From Multifurca ochricompacta (Eukaryota; Basidiomycota; Agaricomycetes; Russulales; Russulaceae): 64,000 nucleotides of DNA. Below, in pieces: positions 1-11,225 of the stretch. Below the pieces are notes generated by a model. The model saw only the letters and a program-made list of their open reading frames with translations. It was not told the origin of the DNA and ran no database searches. Made by a program: the position numbers and the translations under genes. The stretch's first letter is position 1, and each line of letters starts with the position of its first letter. The stretch spans positions 62,001-126,000 of the forward strand of contig WTXG01000024.1 in the NCBI GenBank assembly GCA_022496185.1, given 5' to 3'.

Positions 1-505
1 GGCTGTCGATTTGAGCAGCAGCAAGTTAGATAAGCGCTACCTAGTTTAGTAGCGATAATTCAGTTTAGTTGGTTAAAACTAATAATATTATGTTTACCTA
101 GTTTAGTAGCGATAACTGTGTGATGTAACACGTTAACTAAGTAAGGTAAGAGATAAGATAAGTAATACTCACTTCAGTTTAGTTGGTTAAAACTGAAGTG
201 ACAACTACACGAAGGGATGTCCTTAAATACTAAAAGAGAGTGTAATCCTAGTTTGTAGAACAATACTATCTAAGTCCATTGTCCTACAGTCACAAGAGAG
301 AATAAAGAGCGTTTTGTGGATTGTCCTTTATCAATCAGTCAAAGCACGCCACAAGCGTGCATGGCAGTAATGCCACTCGGGTTGATCCGGTGGCTTTGGG
401 TCCGTCTCAACATGGGCATGGTGCAGACTTATATTTTAGATACTTTGTTAACTTAGAGACTTAGGTGCTTGTGATAATGCGATAGCAACTGCTTTATCTA
501 TAGCA

Positions 506-1955
506 GATTTAGTGGCTTTTTTTTTTTTTTTTTTTGGAATCGAGTTTATAACGTGCGTCAAGGCCTTGCCTAAGTGCGCGGCTATCTAAGAACAGATGTA
601 CTACAAATGTACTAGATAACAAGTAGGAGGGAATGCAGGAGGAAAAAACCCACGCAGGGAAAAACAGAAAACCAGGAAGAGAAGGGGCCCCCTAAGCGGC
701 ACCAGTGGAAGGAGGAGGGTCTGCAACAGCAGTCAAAGGAACAGAAGGCTTGGGCTTCCACTGATGCACCTAGCACATGTGCCCAAAAGCATACAGGGTC
801 CGCCGATACAAGAGGTGCTTGAGGACAGCACCAGTTGGGTCCTCAAAGGCCAAAACAACCGATGAGTGTGAACCAGGAGGGTAAGAGGAGGGGGCGCGCA
901 CCCAGGAAGGAAGATTGGTTACCTTGAGGCCCCGGTAGATGGGGTTGTCCTTGCCAAGCACTTCATGGCAGGACATGGGGGTGAAGGCCCCACTGCTCTC
1001 AGTGACCCCTGTGGGGAGGCCATTGACAGTCACACGGGACCATTTGACATTGAGGCGGGAGGTGGTGGGCAGGGGCTGGGAAGTTGCTGAGAGGAATGAA
1101 CCCAGAGACTGGGTGAGGAGGGGCTGAGCGTTGAGGAGGTTGGCCTCTGTGATATCAGGGCCGGCTGTGAGGACCAAGTTGGCCTTGGCAGTCCACCGCA
1201 TGGTGGACAGCTGGACTTGGTGGCCAGCAGCGGTGAGAGCAGAGTTAAGGTGGGACACCACCACCAGAGGAGACTTCTTGAGAGCCTCTGTGGGGGTCCC
1301 ACCAGCCTGGCAGGTGACAGAGATGACCACAGAAGGCCTTGCGGCCTTCCGAGTCACCTGGGCAAAGGAGGGGGCTAAGGAAGAGGGAGCAGGAGGAGGG
1401 GCATGAGGAGGAGGGCATGGGAGGGGGCAGGGGGCTTGGCCGGGGCAGAGGGTTTCTTGGCCGGGGCAGAGAGCTTTGCTGCAGGAGGGGGGCCTGGGAG
1501 GGGGGGGGTGCTGGCCTGGGGCTAGCAGAGAGGGTGTCTACCTTGGTAGAGAGTACTGCAACCATCTCAGAGAGCTTGGAAAGTGTCTCAACCAGGGCCG
1601 GATCCTGTGTGGCAGTCACTGGGGGCGGAGCAGGGAGGGTGGGAGCAGGAAGGGGGCCTTGATGACGAAGAAGGCCAAAATGCTGCCAGAAGTCCTCCAG
1701 CCGGATAAGCTGGGCAACTGTCTGGCCATTACAGAGTTTGGTGAGGAGGAAGAGGCGAATATTGCAGGAGAGGCGATTGATGAACTGTTGTGGGTCATCA
1801 GGGTACTGGTTATCAATCTCAACTGCAGCATTGTACACATCTGCTACAGCATGGGAAAGGTCAGCAGAGACAGCAGCAAGCTCCAAATTTACTGGAGGTG
1901 GGTTATAGGGAGGCAGCATGAATATGGTGGGACCAGACATGGATTTAGTGGCTTT
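506..1955 (-). mobile_element. Short LINE (non-LTR retrotransposon) insertion with 14-bp target-site duplication
   Basis: GATTTAGTGGCTTT occurs at 506-519 and again at 1942-1955. Between them lies a minus-strand insert ending in a poly(A) tail (the poly-T run at about 518-535 on the plus strand). Poly(A) plus a variable-length duplication is the signature of target-primed reverse transcription. The insert is only about 1.4 kb. It begins one base before the ORF1 start codon and has no endonuclease or reverse-transcriptase region between ORF1 and the tail, so it is a non-autonomous or internally deleted copy. It sits inside an older hAT-like repeat, so it is younger than that repeat. Confidence 0.85.
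770..1940 (-). pseudogene. LINE ORF1-type protein, frameshifted
   Basis: Reading starts with ATG at 1940. A proline-rich N-terminal part (about 1380-1940) carries the segment LEDFWQHFGLLRHQ, followed by a second part in another frame (770-1357) containing RWTAKANLVLTAGPDI and NVKWSRVTVNGLPTGV. From memory, this pairing resembles ORF1 proteins of agaricomycete Tad-like LINEs, where the second part precedes zinc knuckles and the endonuclease. Here the frame changes near 1300 and a stop follows the AFGHMC segment at 770, so the product is broken. The family assignment rests on recall of the motif style, not on a search. Confidence 0.6.
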
Positions 1956-3469
1956 ATACAGCTACTAAATCAAAGTAAACGAACGCACACATTATCTTGC
2001 TTGTTAATGAAAGTGATTTAATCACATGATCAATCTGAGATGTATATACTCAGTATCTTGATTAATTAAGATGCATTTTTCTCTCATCAATTGTTTTATC
2101 TAAATGCAATCACAATTATCTTGGACTATCTCTGTACCAGTATTCTGGTTCAACAAATTCAATGCTGTCCTGGATGTGCATTTTTTATGCAGCAAAGGAC
2201 ATTATAGATACACACGGCCATTTTTTGAGTAATATTAATTGATAATCTGATTGTAGAGTAGTCTAAAGTAGTCTAGTATGTATTTTAGATAATGCCAGAC
2301 CAGCAGAAACAATTGCACATTAGTAAATAAGATGTGTCAGGGTACTTATGAAAGTAAGCCACTGATAACTAATTGGATTTGTCCTGGATGCGCATTTTTG
2401 GCATCCCGGACCACTTGAAAGCCATCCTGAGGGCGCGTGAATTATACAAGTCGACCTTCTTAGATAGAGATAAAATAAGAAGGAGTTTGGACTGATCTGA
2501 CCCGGTCCACGCAATGCAAAGTAGTCGCTGCCCTACGCAGCAATGGACACTGATAGATACACGCGGCCATTGTTTGAGTAATACAAATTAATAATTTGAT
2601 TATAGAGTGATCTAAAGTAGTCTAGTATGTATTTTAGATGATGCCAGACTGGCAGAAATGATCGCGCGTTAGTAAACAAGATGTGTCAGGGTACTTAAAA
2701 GAGTAAGCCACTGATAACTACTTAGATTTACATCGCATGCTCGATCGGCTTTGGTATTTCGTAGGATAGTACTAGAATGTATTTAAAGACACCCTGTAGC
2801 ACACTGCAGACCCCATCTTGTCCTCTTGGGGCTGTAGGTGCGCTTTATATCTGTATTTACTCAGGCCCAGCTGATCTTGTCCTCTTGGGGCTGTAGGCTC
2901 TTAGCAAAGTTCAATATAGGTCTATTCTTGCTGCATAAGCAAGGCAGAGTCCTCTGACTGCTTCAAGCCTTACGCGTGCATTAATCTCCGCGTTCTGGGC
3001 AGCTTCCGACTAGGATTTTATCACCTCTGAGTTTTACTACAACATTTACATCTTATCTAATCTAACATTGCAAGCGCGGGATAGAAGCACCCATTACAGG
3101 ATTTACATCGCATGCTCGATTGGCTTTGGTATTTCGTAGAATAGTACTAGAACCTATTTAAAGATGCCCTGTAGCACACTACAGACCCCATCTTGTCCTC
3201 TTGGGGCTGTAGGCTCTTAGCAATTGTTCAATATAGGTCTATTCTTGCTGGATTTTCACCCTTAGTTTCACCATGATCTCAACATCTTATCTTATCTACA
3301 TAGCAAGCGCAGGATAGAAGCACCTGTTACGAACACTGTTATTGATACAAGCTAAACTAAGACAATTTATGTTACAGGAGTTAAATAGGAGACATAATAT
3401 GGCAGAAGGCCAAAGCAGTGGCCAGGGGTTGATATAATGTAAACTACAAGTCCTTCAAAAAATGCAGCT

Positions 3470-3633
3470 AAAACTTGATTTGATGCTGTAAAGCCACGGC
3501 TTGGGCCTAAGCTGGGCCTAAGCTGGCCGGAAGCCATTGCTATGGCCCAGGCTTGAGTTTTGAAAAGCCTGAGCCGCCAAAAGCCGAGCCTAAGCCGCGG
3601 CTTCAGGCCGAGCTGGGGCTGTCACAACACTAT
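3470..3633. repeat. Fragment of GGCTT/AAGCC-rich hAT-like MITE (family ii)
   Basis: A run of alternating AAGCC and GGCTT words ends in GGGCTGTCACAACACTA. Its reverse complement, TAGTGTTGTGACAGCCC, resembles the hAT terminal consensus (YARNG start). A second end of the same kind, TAGTGTTGTGCACAGC, occurs at 10497. No matching left terminus or 8-bp duplication was found, so it is recorded as a fragment. Confidence 0.45.
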
Positions 3634-4171
3634 ACATGCGGGTATGGGTCGGGGTCACATCTTCATACCCCTCATGTGACCCCTACCCGCAGACACCCAA
3701 CCCTTACCTGCCAGAGTGGGTAAGCTGAAATTGGAAGGGCAGCAATGAGGGCAGCAATGCATGTGGCATTGCACCAGCCACAGAAAAACTATACAGTACA
3801 TGTATTGTAGATACTGTATACAGACCCAGTGGTCCCATTGCATACAACTCAGGCTCTTCTATGTTTGGGAGCTTGGATGAAGGCCAGTTATGTAGAGACT
3901 GCTGATTTAAAGTATGCAGCATCTCAACCTGATACCAAAAACAATGAAGAATGGCCAGATGATGAATGGATTATAGCTTAAGTAGTACAATGTTATTCTA
4001 GGCTATCAGACTTAAAATGTAAATATCTACCCTTACCCGCAGGTATACGACCCGTGGTGTACCCGTACCCGTAGTATGGCAAACCTGTACCCTTGGTGTA
4101 AGGGTCCGGGTACATACGGGTACGGGTACGGGTCCATGTGTTTTTACCCGCGGGTTACCCGTGGCGAACAC
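3634..4171. repeat. Fragment of TACCCG-rich hAT-like MITE (family i relative)
   Basis: Clusters of TACCCG/CGGGTA words lie at both ends (3640-3720 and 4028-4165). The right end reads GGTTACCCGTGGCGAACACTA, whose complement starts TAGTGTTCGCC. The arrangement of terminal YARNG-like motif plus subterminal GGGTA-type repeats matches the better-defined copies at 8459-10390 and 14041-15472. The middle (3730-4020) is unique-looking and holds no credible gene. No target duplication was identified. Confidence 0.4.
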
Positions 4172-4243
4172 TAATCATGGTTGCGTATATTGTGTATCGT
4201 ACGTACACACCTTAGTGTACGGATCAAAATAGGGAAGAAAAAA

Positions 4244-6733
4244 TCATATGGGGCGTCGCAATGACAGGGCCGCGATATAGTTCAGAGCAGCAGTGCGATA
4301 ATCATCGTTGTCCGTAATCACCGGAAGCAATGCGTCGTCCCGGAAGATAAGCGCCGTAGGCTTCTTCAGATTGTACTGCGGCCAAGGGATGGTCGCTGCT
4401 TTGCCGTTGGGATCAAGGTTCCGGGTGAAGTAGATCACGTAGTCCATCAATTCCCCACCACCGAACGAGTTGATCAGGTCTGTTGCGTGAGCCTAGGGGA
4501 ATGGAATAAGCCAAGTCATACGAGAAACCTTTGGTTGCAGATCCCCACCGATCCAATGAAGGGAACATTCTTGCCCCGCTTATGAACTACGGGTGCTATC
4601 AATGACCTGTGTCTCATTTTGAAACTTTTTCGGACGTACTGAAAGCCCAGCTGCTCTGCTTTCCGGCGCGATATTTCAATAAGAACCGGCGGGGGCTGTG
4701 GAACACGATGTCACCCTGAACGGCCGCAATTCTTTTAAATTGTGAAGCTGTCCAGGTAAGATCAGTTCGAGTTCATGCAGGGGAGATAGACTTCTAGGCA
4801 GCATACTAAGCGCATTCCTAGTCCCGGTATCAAATGGGCATCCGGCCTCTGGATTCTCTGGGTAATATTTAAGGAGAAGGTCTATTTCCGCTTTTTCGGC
4901 TGTTGGCAACATAAATGACTTGAAGTATGTCGCCGTCTGTGCCGTATTGCTGCCTCCTCTTTAGGTGAATGCAAATAAATGGGTATAGATGGGAACCTAC
5001 GTGACGTTCAGGGATGAAAGCGAAAACATTGAACCCTCGTCGTCACAGTTTCCTGGAATACCCTTAGTGTTCTGTCGCACAACACATTGTAGTATATCAT
5101 GCCTGCGATCATGGGCACGCTTGCTACGTGTCCCCTCTGAACAGCCTTTTGCGGGTTCTCAGTCAAGAAAACGCCATCGACCCGGGGTAACCAAGCTAAT
5201 GTAAGCCCCTGCGCATTCAGAGAGATGAGATCCCATCAACGAGTGCTGTCAAATGAATAAGCCTTTACCTGATACGCGAAGAAGTTGGGCGAGATGTCCA
5301 TAGCATACTTTAACCTTGGGTATGGAACTTTACGAAGACATTCCAAAGTATCACGGCTATCATCGCAAGCGGCATTCTTTACGAGAGCGTCATAATATTG
5401 TTGGCCATTCTCGATGTCTCCAACTGGAATGGGGCCACCCGATTGCATGATTGCACCTCTGAATAATCCTTGTTGTTTGCCATTGTTGGCCACCATATGC
5501 AGAGCCACTGAAATGGCACCCGCGCTTTCTCCCCATCTGGTATAGCGTATAAGGACACGCCGCAAGAGTGGCAGAATACGTGACTGACATGGTCACCTTA
5601 GAGGGATCGCCGCCAAATGCTGAGATGTATTTTTGGACCCATTTCAGAGCAAGGCGTTCTAAAAAAAATATATTAGCGTCGAGAGGTGAGTAAAAATAAG
5701 TTGACTGACGGTCTTGTAGGCCCAAGTTTCCAACCCTTGCTTTCTTCACTTCTTTTCCGGGCAAAAATCCGAGCGCTTAAAAGTAAGCAAGTTTGAGTCA
5801 ATGGTTTACAGCAGAAAAGTCATCTGTATTCAACTCACCGGAAAGCCTGACAGGCAAGTGATTTTTCATGAGAAGGTCCCACGCTGTATGGATCAACTCA
5901 CCGATAGTTCATACTGACGAAAAGAATCGGCTCCCCCAACTGAATGGAGCGGGCAACAATAAGATTACCGTCATACCTTCGTGATTCTAAAACGTAAGAC
6001 ATAGACATAGCTGCATGAGAGATAGAACGTACGTTGAAGTCCCACCAATCTCAAAGCCGCCTCCAAAGAACCACTTGGGAGCATTCATAAAAGGCGAGCC
6101 AACGGCAGTTAATGATGCTTACCACCACGACAGGAAGCTTTGACTCCGGCGTCGCGTCCTTTGGCGTGACCACGTTGATCGTCAGGCCTGTTCGGGAAGG
6201 AATTGCTCAGTGCAACGAGGCAACTGAAGACGAGAGAGGTCACCATACAGTCTTCGTGGTCCGGCGTCAAACCTTCGTACAAGAGGGCTGTGATGTTTCT
6301 AAGACGCTCTTCTAACTGTATGTCGTGCAAACGGGGAAGGACCAAGCGCTGCTGCGGACAAGACGGCCCATATTTCTGTACCATGTAATGGCCCTTATAG
6401 GGCGGGAGGGCGTCTGGGACGCGCAAGCGCCGATCGCAAATCCTGTTGTGTAACGACATTATTCATTGATTGCGCGAGGGCAGACAAAGGACAAACTGGA
6501 ACTCACGGAGGTTCTGCGTAAGGAATCCCGAGGAAATGGGCCGTCTTGAGTGAGCAAATCCCGGTAAACGTTGCCTCATCAAGACGTGCGTTCGCGGTAG
6601 AGCCAATACCGTCGCAAAACCCGGCAGTCAGAGGTGCGATAGGTTTCTGTACTACGAAAGGTTCGAAATGAGTAACGAGGGCCAGGGAAGCCTGGCCCGC
6701 GAACAAAGCTACAAGTACACAAGATATCCGCAT
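4244..6733 (-). CDS. Secreted type-B carboxylesterase/lipase, 15 exons, 572 aa
   Basis: Hydrolyses carboxylic esters; secretion is inferred from a hydrophobic N-terminal signal (residues 1-18, LVALFAGQASLAL). Exons on the minus strand: 6733-6507, 6442-6249, 6187-6123, 6073-6033, 5976-5902, 5846-5839, 5775-5710, 5658-5589, 5536-5269, 5208-5103, 5052-5001, 4958-4807, 4747-4640, 4586-4549, 4492-4244. They sum to 1719 nt, exactly 573 codons. Family motifs appear in order: FLGIPYAEPP, EDCLTINVV, the oxyanion-hole segment FFGGGFEIGG, nucleophile elbow GESAG (Ser253), GNCDDEG (Glu379) and AHATDL (His492). The triad is complete and all splices keep phase. Two oddities are an 8-nt exon (5839-5846) and a GC-AG intron (5102-5053). 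Length is normal for the family. Substrate cannot be told. It is the only intact host gene in the repeat-rich left third. Confidence 0.9.
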
Positions 6734-8264
6734 TTCAAGTAATATGTCTTGTTGCGGGGTAAGAGCTTGATGAGACTGAAGAATACATTGGGATTTTATA
6801 GTCCATAGGACCCGCCTTTGATGATGCTACAGGTGTGTGGGCCATGAGAAAGCCCTATTAGTCACACGATTCCGAGGCATTTCCGGGATGGAGCAGCGCT
6901 TGTTAATGATATCCTAAACAGGACGACCAACACGGCGCAACCAAGAGCGAGAAGTTTCTTCTTCATAAGATGACTAGATTGCCCCTGACACGAATCTTCC
7001 AATCGGGCGTCGCCAAAGCCATGTCCGGTGGGCTGTCCACACCTCAGAGCGAGTCGTCGGCCACGATACGTAGGGAAGACGAATGAATGAGTAGCAGAAT
7101 GGATCGTCCTGGCACAGTTGAAGTCCATGAACTATATCATGATATTTTGTTCTCGTCGAATCAATCTGGGATCGCATGTGATAAATCCAATGCAAACCAG
7201 TGGTGAGAAGAAGGCTCTACACCTTATGACGGCAAATACGAACCCTGACGTTAAGCGAGACAAGACAAGGCTTAGCTTCTCAAGGGCGTGTTGATCTTTG
7301 AGAATCTGTACGATCCGACGCATCCACTCTCAGCCGGAGTATACCATAGTCACGATCTTGCAATCCCACCCTCGATACCTCTCCCAGAGCACCTGGGACT
7401 AAACATAGCCAAAGGATATCAAGTTTGGCAACGGGAGAGAAGCCGTAATGTGTTGCGTGAAGGGGAGGGGAGGGGGGGGGATTCAACCGCGCCACATGAT
7501 GATCCGAATTGATCGGCAAACGTAAGGCGTACACCTCATTTCAAGTAGATGATGTCCGAGTCTGAGTAGGGACACCCTAGTTTACGAAAACGTTGACGTG
7601 AAGACAGCCGCGCGCGAAAAGATAATGAACCTACATCGAGTATCTCTTAACCACGAGGTAGTTAAGGAACAGATGCGATGCGAATATAACGGCAGTGGAA
7701 ACCAGCGTGGTTGGAGTGACTCCGTAAAGAAAACAAACAGAGGCGTGTTGGAAGTGTAGCCATAGCACGCAACCAATTGATACCGGAGATGACGGCCCGG
7801 ATCCGATCATCACCGTATCAACACAATGGGTCATGCAAATTTTCTTTATCATAAAGACTCAGTAGTGTAGTTAGAAACCTCAGTCTTTCTATCCCAAAGA
7901 CTGAGGTCAGTACTTTCTGTGTTACAGCTACATTACCCATTCACTGATTCATTTGTGTAGCTACACATTTATAGGTATTAACAAATTACATAGTCTTTCT
8001 ATCCCAAAGACTGAGCTACGCATTTATAGCTCACTACAAGGCAAACATGTGGCTTTGACATACTACTCAACAATGGGTCGCACCTATACCTGCTTATGGG
8101 TGGGCAGGAAGTAGATGCTCACTCTTTGATGCCCATGAATCCAAGACCAGCCATTTGCTAGGGACACATTATCGGACCACCCAAGCCAATCAACATGGGC
8201 CAGCTAGGAGGAGGACAATGCTGACTTCCATGCCAGAGGATTGATTTGTTGGCTAAACACTATT
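6734..8264. other. Intergenic region without a supported gene
   Basis: This is upstream DNA of the carboxylesterase. Only short overlapping ORFs without recognisable motifs are present. At 7882-7910 a 10-bp stem (CTCAGTCTTT / AAAGACTGAG) encloses CTATCCC, and the same loop with a 7-bp stem recurs near 7998-8018. The composition changes to AT-rich repeat DNA after about 7850. Confidence 0.5.
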
Positions 8265-8450
8265 AAACAGTCATGATGCACAGTGACTAACTGTGTGGTT
8301 AGTGTGTAAGGCTAGACAAAGACAAGTTGCTTCAGAGGTAGAAGAAACTCTTTATTACTATACTACACACCTAGACAAAGACAAGTTCTATATACAGAGT
8401 TAGTCTTAAGGTAGTGAAGAGAGTAAAGTAAAAGGAACTTATGCTTCAGA
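8265..8450 (-). repeat. Relic of an LTR in reverse orientation (same family as the solo LTR at 8900)
   Basis: Read on the minus strand, this piece aligns over more than 100 bp with 9190-9390, including TAGTATAGTAATA, the CTTCAGAGRTRAAGAA motif and the CTAGCCT(T/A)AC 3' portion. Its continuation lies beyond the hAT insertion at 10399-10415 (AAACTCTGAAGTGTAAG). The hAT element therefore landed inside this older LTR, and the rest of the LTR was replaced by further repeat DNA. Confidence 0.6.
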
Positions 8451-8458
8451 GGTAGAAG

Positions 8459-10390
8459 TAGTGAATAGCAGGGGTAACCCCTGGGTATCTTCATTGGTAC
8501 CCATACCCATACCCATACCCATTGCTACAGGTACAGGTAACCCGCAGGTCACCTGTGGGTTACCTGTGTAAACATGTGCAAGTTCTTTGCTTGCATCACG
8601 CATTTCAGATAACCAGCCCGGGCCATCCTGGTCAAGGAGATACACAACGCGTTCATTTGTGGCTACTCAGGATCCCTCAAAGATTCCTGTTTTATATTCA
8701 TAAGATTAAGATAATTCATTATTCTATTGTTATTTTATTATTCTGGTTTCAATTTTATACAAGCACAACTAAAATCCACCCCAATATACAAAGATGATTA
8801 GATAGATGTTATAGAACATTGATGAAAAGCCTGTCAGATAACCGCATAGAATGCAAAAATAATTGACAAATGCATAGTGATTGGCAGGGGTAACCCCTGT
8901 GTTGAACACAGAAGATGTTTGGTGATGCTTCAGGCATCAGGTGATTAGATTAGCTACTTTGTAGATTAGATTAGATACCGGAGTCTCGGACTTTTTACAT
9001 TATCATTATTACTTTCTTTCTCACATTCTGCAGTAGCTGACTGATGCACCATGTAACATGTGATTTCTGTAATAGCCAATGGCTTTTCTCCCTCATGTTT
9101 ATTGTTTGGACTTTGTCTGGCACTTGTGGACTTATTCCCAGTGCACAGACCATCCCTTGGATAGTATATAAGGGTGTCTGTTTCGTCTCTTACACTTCAG
9201 AGTTTTCTTCATCTCTGAAGTGTAAGTCCCACTCTCTCTACTTACTACTTTACCTCTAACTAACCATCTCTTGTAGATAACTTGTTTCTAGGTGTGTAGT
9301 ATAGTAATATAGAGTTTTCTTCATCTCTGAAGTATAACTTGTTTCTAGCCTAACCCGCTAACCTTACAGTCAGTATGCTGCGCCTCATGCCTGTTTGACA
9401 CCCTGGATATTTGTTTTGATACACAGGTTACCCATAAAATGAAACACGTGCAAGTTCTTTACTTGCATCGCGCAATTCGGACACTCAGCCCAGTCCATCC
9501 CAGTCAAGGAGATACGCACTTGGATACAATGCATTCATTTGTTGCTACTCAGGATCCCTCAATAATTGCTGATTTATGTTCAGAAGATTAAGTTTATTCT
9601 TTATTTACATTATTATTTTATTTTATTTTGTGGAACAGGCATGGCGCAGGCTTGTACTTTAGATGTACTATATCAGCTACTAGATTAAATGAATGCGTTA
9701 TCTCGTTATCTCGTTTAATGATGTGATTTGATCATATGTCAGATCTTAGATGTATATTCTATGTATGTGAACACATTTCTGTTGTGTTATCTATGCGTGA
9801 TCACAATCTTGTCGGACCAATGGAAAATCACAGCTGTGATTGTTAAGTCAACCTTCCTTAATAGGAAGGAGATTAGACCAATATGCTGGTCCATGCAATG
9901 CAATGTAGTTGCTGCTCTATGCAGCCTGTAGATACACGCAGGCCTTGTTTCAGTAAACTAATTTGATAATTAGATTATAGAATAGTCTAAAGTAGTCTAG
10001 AGTGTATTTTAGATAGTGCCAGACTGGCAGAATTGATTGCGCATTAATAAAACAGTTGCATCATGATTTTCAAGCGAGTGGATCACTGATAACACTTTTA
10101 TTTTACATCGCACTGTTGATCTGCTTTGATATTTCATAGGATAACACTAGAATATATTTACAGAAACCCTGTAGCATACATCAAATTAAATCTTGTTATT
10201 TGTTTGCTACAGATGTATTTTATCATTACATTTCTGCTGATCTTGTCAATGACTGATGTCCACTTATACCCGCCAAACCCGCTGCACGGGTACAGGTTTC
10301 TGGCAGGTTGGGAGTTGTATACCTGTACCCATACCCGTCAAAACCTGTGGCGCTTACCTGCGCAGGTATGAAAACCCTTGCTGATCCCTA
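8459..10390 (+). mobile_element. Non-autonomous hAT-type element with 8-bp TSD, split by a solo LTR
   Basis: The element is flanked by the 8-bp duplication GGTAGAAG (8451-8458 and 10391-10398). Ends are TAGTGAATAGCAGGGG on the left and, in complement, TAGGGATCAGCAAGGG on the right: imperfect inverted repeats fitting the hAT YARNG rule, and 8-bp duplications are typical of hAT. Subtracting the 501-bp LTR at 8900-9400 and its 5-bp duplication leaves about 1426 bp, very close to the 1432-bp copy at 14041-15472. It contains two copies of a roughly 200-bp unit with ACGCGTTCATTT-like and CTCAGGATCCCTCAA-like words. No transposase is encoded. Confidence 0.8.
8900..9400 (+). mobile_element. Solo LTR, 501 bp, TSD CCCTG
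   Basis: Begins TGTTGAACAC and ends CTGTTTGACA, with CCCTG at 8895-8899 and 9401-9405. The interior has a TATA-type stretch (TATATAAGGG, 9165-9180) and a 13-bp stem (TTACACTTCAGAG / CTCTGAAGTGTAA) about 20 bp further on, where the transcript would start. It interrupts the hAT-type element. The parental element type is not determinable without internal sequence. Confidence 0.8.
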
Positions 10391-10417
10391 GGTAGAAGAA
10401 ACTCTGAAGTGTAAGAG

Positions 10418-10603
10418 TAGTGAATAGCAGGGGTAACCCCCAGGTATCTTCATTGGTACCTGTACCCATACCCATACCTGTTGCTACAGGTACGGGTAGT
10501 GTTGTGCACAGCTTGGCTTGAAGCTGTAAGCTGGCCATTTCTGAGCCGGAAAAAGCTGGGCTGACATAGGCCGTGAAAACGGCTTCCAGTGGCCCACAGC
10601 TCA
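10418..10603. repeat. Two truncated MITE ends abutting the LTR of Gypsy B
   Basis: 10418-10496 starts TAGTGAATAGCAGGGG and repeats the first 80 bp of the family-i hAT element. It is cut at 10497 by TAGTGTTGTGCACAGC, a family-ii end rich in GGCTT/AAGCC words, which in turn stops at the LTR start at 10604. Neither has its other end nearby. Confidence 0.5.
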
Positions 10604-11182
10604 TGTTATGTCCGATGTGGGACGTTCCACATGACTTGTGTGACAGTGTTTTGTTCATATTTGGGTAAGAAACCAATGGGGCTTCTTGGAGTAAAGTGGG
10701 ATGAGTCAAAGTCAAAGGGGCTGCTCCCTAAGACAATGTTAAGTGGGAAGGTATCAGAAATACTGAGACAGATGAGTCAAGGATTCAAGGGGATGTCCAG
10801 AAGACCAGCACCGATGTATTCAATAAGTCGAGTCTGAGGTCTACATTGTAGTTACAGTGGACTTATATATGTAATCGAATGGGTGTCTACAAGATAAGAG
10901 AACAGAGTCAAGTGGGCCCAAATATCTGAAAGTGAAGGGCGTAAAGCCAGGCTTCTGATAGGGAATTAAGTAAGTGTCCAGTTGTAGAGATAAGAAGATA
11001 AGAAAGGTAATCATAAACAAACAGTATGTACACAAGTCCAAACAACAGTCATGGGGATGGGAGCAATGCATGTGAGGGGTCCCAGGAGGGAGATGTAATG
11101 AGAAAGTGTAGTGTCGGGGGGCAAGTGGGGTCTCTGTTGGGAAGGGTAAAGAAAATAGGGCTGCTGGGCCCTGGTCGTAACA
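10604..11182 (-). repeat. 3' LTR of Gypsy B (579 bp)
   Basis: Same length as the 5' copy at 28620-29198 and ending in the TGTTA...TAACA inverted termini. The purine-rich GAAAGGAGGGTGA immediately outside it (11183 onward, minus strand) is the expected polypurine tract. The TATA region lies on the minus strand near 10866-10873, with the self-priming 11-mer at 10823-10833. Confidence 0.85.
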
Positions 11183-11225
11183 TCACCCTCCTTTCTGGTT
11201 CGAGCTGACCCAGCTAGAAACACGC

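Larger units (their letters stand above)
1..3260. repeat. Degenerate hAT-like repeat DNA (composite, interrupted by a LINE)
   Basis: No host gene is visible. Segments at 380-505, 1956-2400, 2560-2800 and 2728-3250 match, in the same order, the interior of the hAT-type element at 8459-10390 and its inverted relative at 14041-15472. Shared pieces include the tract ending TAGTCTAAAGTAGTCTAG and the one containing TTTAGATRATGCCAGAC. Two internal direct duplications are evident: about 2226-2395 with 2565-2730, and 2728-2947 with 3101-3251. The latter repeats TGTCCTCTTGGGGCTGTAGG three times in all. Element ends are not clear on the left because the window starts inside it. Confidence 0.55.

Noticed and set aside
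6862..7323. Minus-strand small ORFs upstream of the carboxylesterase, one with a hydrophobic LALGCAVLVVLF stretch
   Set aside because: Short, overlapping, no splice-joined continuation or family motif that I could recognise.
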